64,000 nucleotides of DNA from Pseudomonas gingeri (GTDB lineage Bacteria; Pseudomonadota; Gammaproteobacteria; Pseudomonadales; Pseudomonadaceae). The notes below the pieces were generated by a model. That model did not search any database, was not told the origin of the DNA, and saw only the letters and a list, made by a program, of their open reading frames with translations. The stretch's first letter is position 1; every line of letters begins with the position of its first letter. Where the stretch lies: the NCBI RefSeq assembly GCF_013386165.1, contig NZ_JACAOS010000012.1, positions 186,001 to 250,000 on the forward strand, in the 5' to 3' direction. Both the position numbers and the translations under genes were made by a program. This document shows, in pieces, positions 62,970-64,000 of this stretch.

Positions 62970-63043
62970 TCGATCACGCGACTGGCGCGTTGTAGCCTCC
63001 TAGATCATGACTACCTGGAAAGGTCGCCGACAACGTCAGCAGA
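62970..63043 (-). promoter_or_regulatory. Upstream module, copy 3
   Basis: TCGATCACGCGACTGGCGCG, TTGTAGCC, AGATCATG, CTACCTGG and GACAACGTCAG; best-matching partner of copy 2. The region from here to the relaxase start is otherwise free of supported genes; 63207-63300 is strikingly purine-rich. Confidence 0.5.
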
Positions 63044-63336
63044 ACACGCCTCAAGCATGTAAAAGCTCTCAGCCCCAGTCCAGTCCGTTTCACCGACAGA
63101 ATCTGTAGGACAACTCACTTTGAAAACCTCGCAGCGATCCGCCACGCGGCAGTGAAAACAAGATGGACGCAGACCTGTTTTCCCATGGCGGCAGTCGGTC
63201 CCAAAAGGGCATAAAGCAAAGGCGAAAAAGGAAGGGGGCAAGGGAAACAAAACGAAGGGAAAAGGGCCTACCCGAAAAGGCAGTCTGCCCCCAAAAGAAA
63301 AGGGCTGTTTTCCCCACGGATATGGATGACACCTGA

Positions 63337-64000
63337 ATGCTCTGGCGCTGGCTGCTGAAAAAACCTGCTGTAAACTCCACCACGAACAAAGGCGATCCTG
63401 GTGCCGAATACTTCACGCCTCAGTCGGCGACGGCGCTTCTCTCTACCCCGCGTCGACAAAAAGTCCTGGGGCATATCTGGCAACTTGTCTCGCTTTCACG
63501 CCAGCAGTTCACGGACCTCTACCTGGCGCCCATCGAGCGCTACGCCGAACTGGTCCAGCAACTGCCCGCCTCGGAAAACCATCACCATGCCTATCCCGGC
63601 GGCATGCTCGACCACGGCCTGGAAATTGTGGTCTACGCCCTCAAGCTGCGACAGCAGCACCTGCTGCCGATAGGGGCAGGTGCCGAAGCACAAGCTGCTC
63701 AGACTGAGGCCTGGAGCGTCACGATTGCCTATGCCGCGCTGCTGCACGACATTGGCAAGATCATCGTCGATGTTCAGGTGCAGACGTCCGATGGCGCGCC
63801 GTGGCATCCCTGGATGGGGCCCCTCGACCAACCTTATCGTTTCAAGTACGTCAAAGATCGTCCCTACAAGCTCCACGGCGCTTCGGCAGGCTTGCTCCTC
63901 ACCCAGATACTGCCCCATTCGACACTCAACTGGCTGATCTCCTATCGCGAGCCCTGGAGTGCCCTGACCTATGTCCTGGCCGGGCAGTATGAGCAGGCAG
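63337..64000 (+). CDS. traI: ICE relaxase TraI/MobH (N-terminal part, cut by window edge)
   Basis: The frame is open from ATG 63337 to the end of the window. MLWRWLLKKPA at the start; ERYAELVQQLPASENHHHAY, PGGMLDHGLE and AALLHDIGKI show the HD-type domain of the TraI_2/MobH relaxases of PFGI-1/SPI-7 and SXT elements. It nicks oriT and leads the strand through TraD. The C-terminal part is beyond the window. Confidence 0.88.
   Translation, partial: MLWRWLLKKPAVNSTTNKGDPGAEYFTPQSATALLSTPRRQKVLGHIWQLVSLSRQQFTDLYLAPIERYAELVQQLPASENHHHAYPGGMLDHGLEIVVYALKLRQQHLLPIGAGAEAQAAQTEAWSVTIAYAALLHDIGKIIVDVQVQTSDGAPWHPWMGPLDQPYRFKYVKDRPYKLHGASAGLLLTQILPHSTLNWLISYREPWSALTYVLAGQYEQA

Overview
The window reads as accessory DNA of a Pseudomonas, most likely of the fluorescens/putida type. 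The grounds are high G+C coding sequence, eight LysR regulators, a Pseudomonas-style REP sequence, DUF6124/DUF3077-like small proteins, and backbone genes of a PFGI-1/SPI-7-type integrative conjugative element (ICE). These backbone genes are a TraD coupling protein, an STY4534-family ICE replication protein and a MobH/TraI relaxase cut by the right edge. No tRNA, rRNA or CRISPR array is visible.

Layout. 0-5.9 kb: an AraC regulator (cut by the left edge), then a periplasmic molybdenum hydroxylase (iorA, iorB), a three-heme cytochrome c and its XdhC maturation factor, all on the + strand. 6-23.4 kb: LysR-controlled sets of small redox, detoxification and efflux genes (cupin, carboxymuconolactone decarboxylase, quinol monooxygenase-like, MFS, DJ-1/PfpI, zinc alcohol dehydrogenase, flavodoxin, quinone oxidoreductase). 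Among them is a gene graveyard at 11.9-17.2 kb. 23.4-26.8 kb: small hypothetical genes, an IS30 remnant and a lone IS-like terminal repeat. 27-30.7 kb: an M20 amidohydrolase, a LysR regulator and an MHS-type MFS transporter.

31.3-36.9 kb is the most unusual part. It is an A/T-richer, tightly spaced + strand operon of an FAD-dependent dehydrogenase, an asparagine-synthetase-like amidotransferase, a divergent glutamate-cysteine-ligase-like (GCS2) enzyme and an EamA exporter. This looks like a small amide or amino-acid natural-product pathway that I cannot match to a described one.

37-43.8 kb: transposase scars, then ICE-type small genes, several broken. Some are separated by mosaic copies of one spacer, others preceded by a shared hairpin leader. 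43.8-46.8 kb: a GlxA-type regulator diverging from a tautomerase and a flavin monooxygenase. 46.8-53.3 kb: a 6-kb electrophile-detoxification cassette (LysR, VOC, MDR reductase, old yellow enzyme, DJ-1, LysR, SRPBCC) flanked by inverted 223-bp repeats that differ at only two positions. 53.4-64 kb: an IS1182 scar, a perfect 17-bp-arm palindrome, an Rmf/CrpP-like protein, secreted envelope-type proteins, TraD, further ICE genes and the relaxase.

The ICE genes at 41.7-43.1 kb and 60.8-62.8 kb share leader hairpins, and three of them share an upstream promoter-like module. They probably belong to one element whose backbone is split by cargo. The rest of the type IV secretion operon expected next to TraD is absent, so the element may be rearranged or defective. 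All functional statements come from reading motifs by eye; no database search was run.
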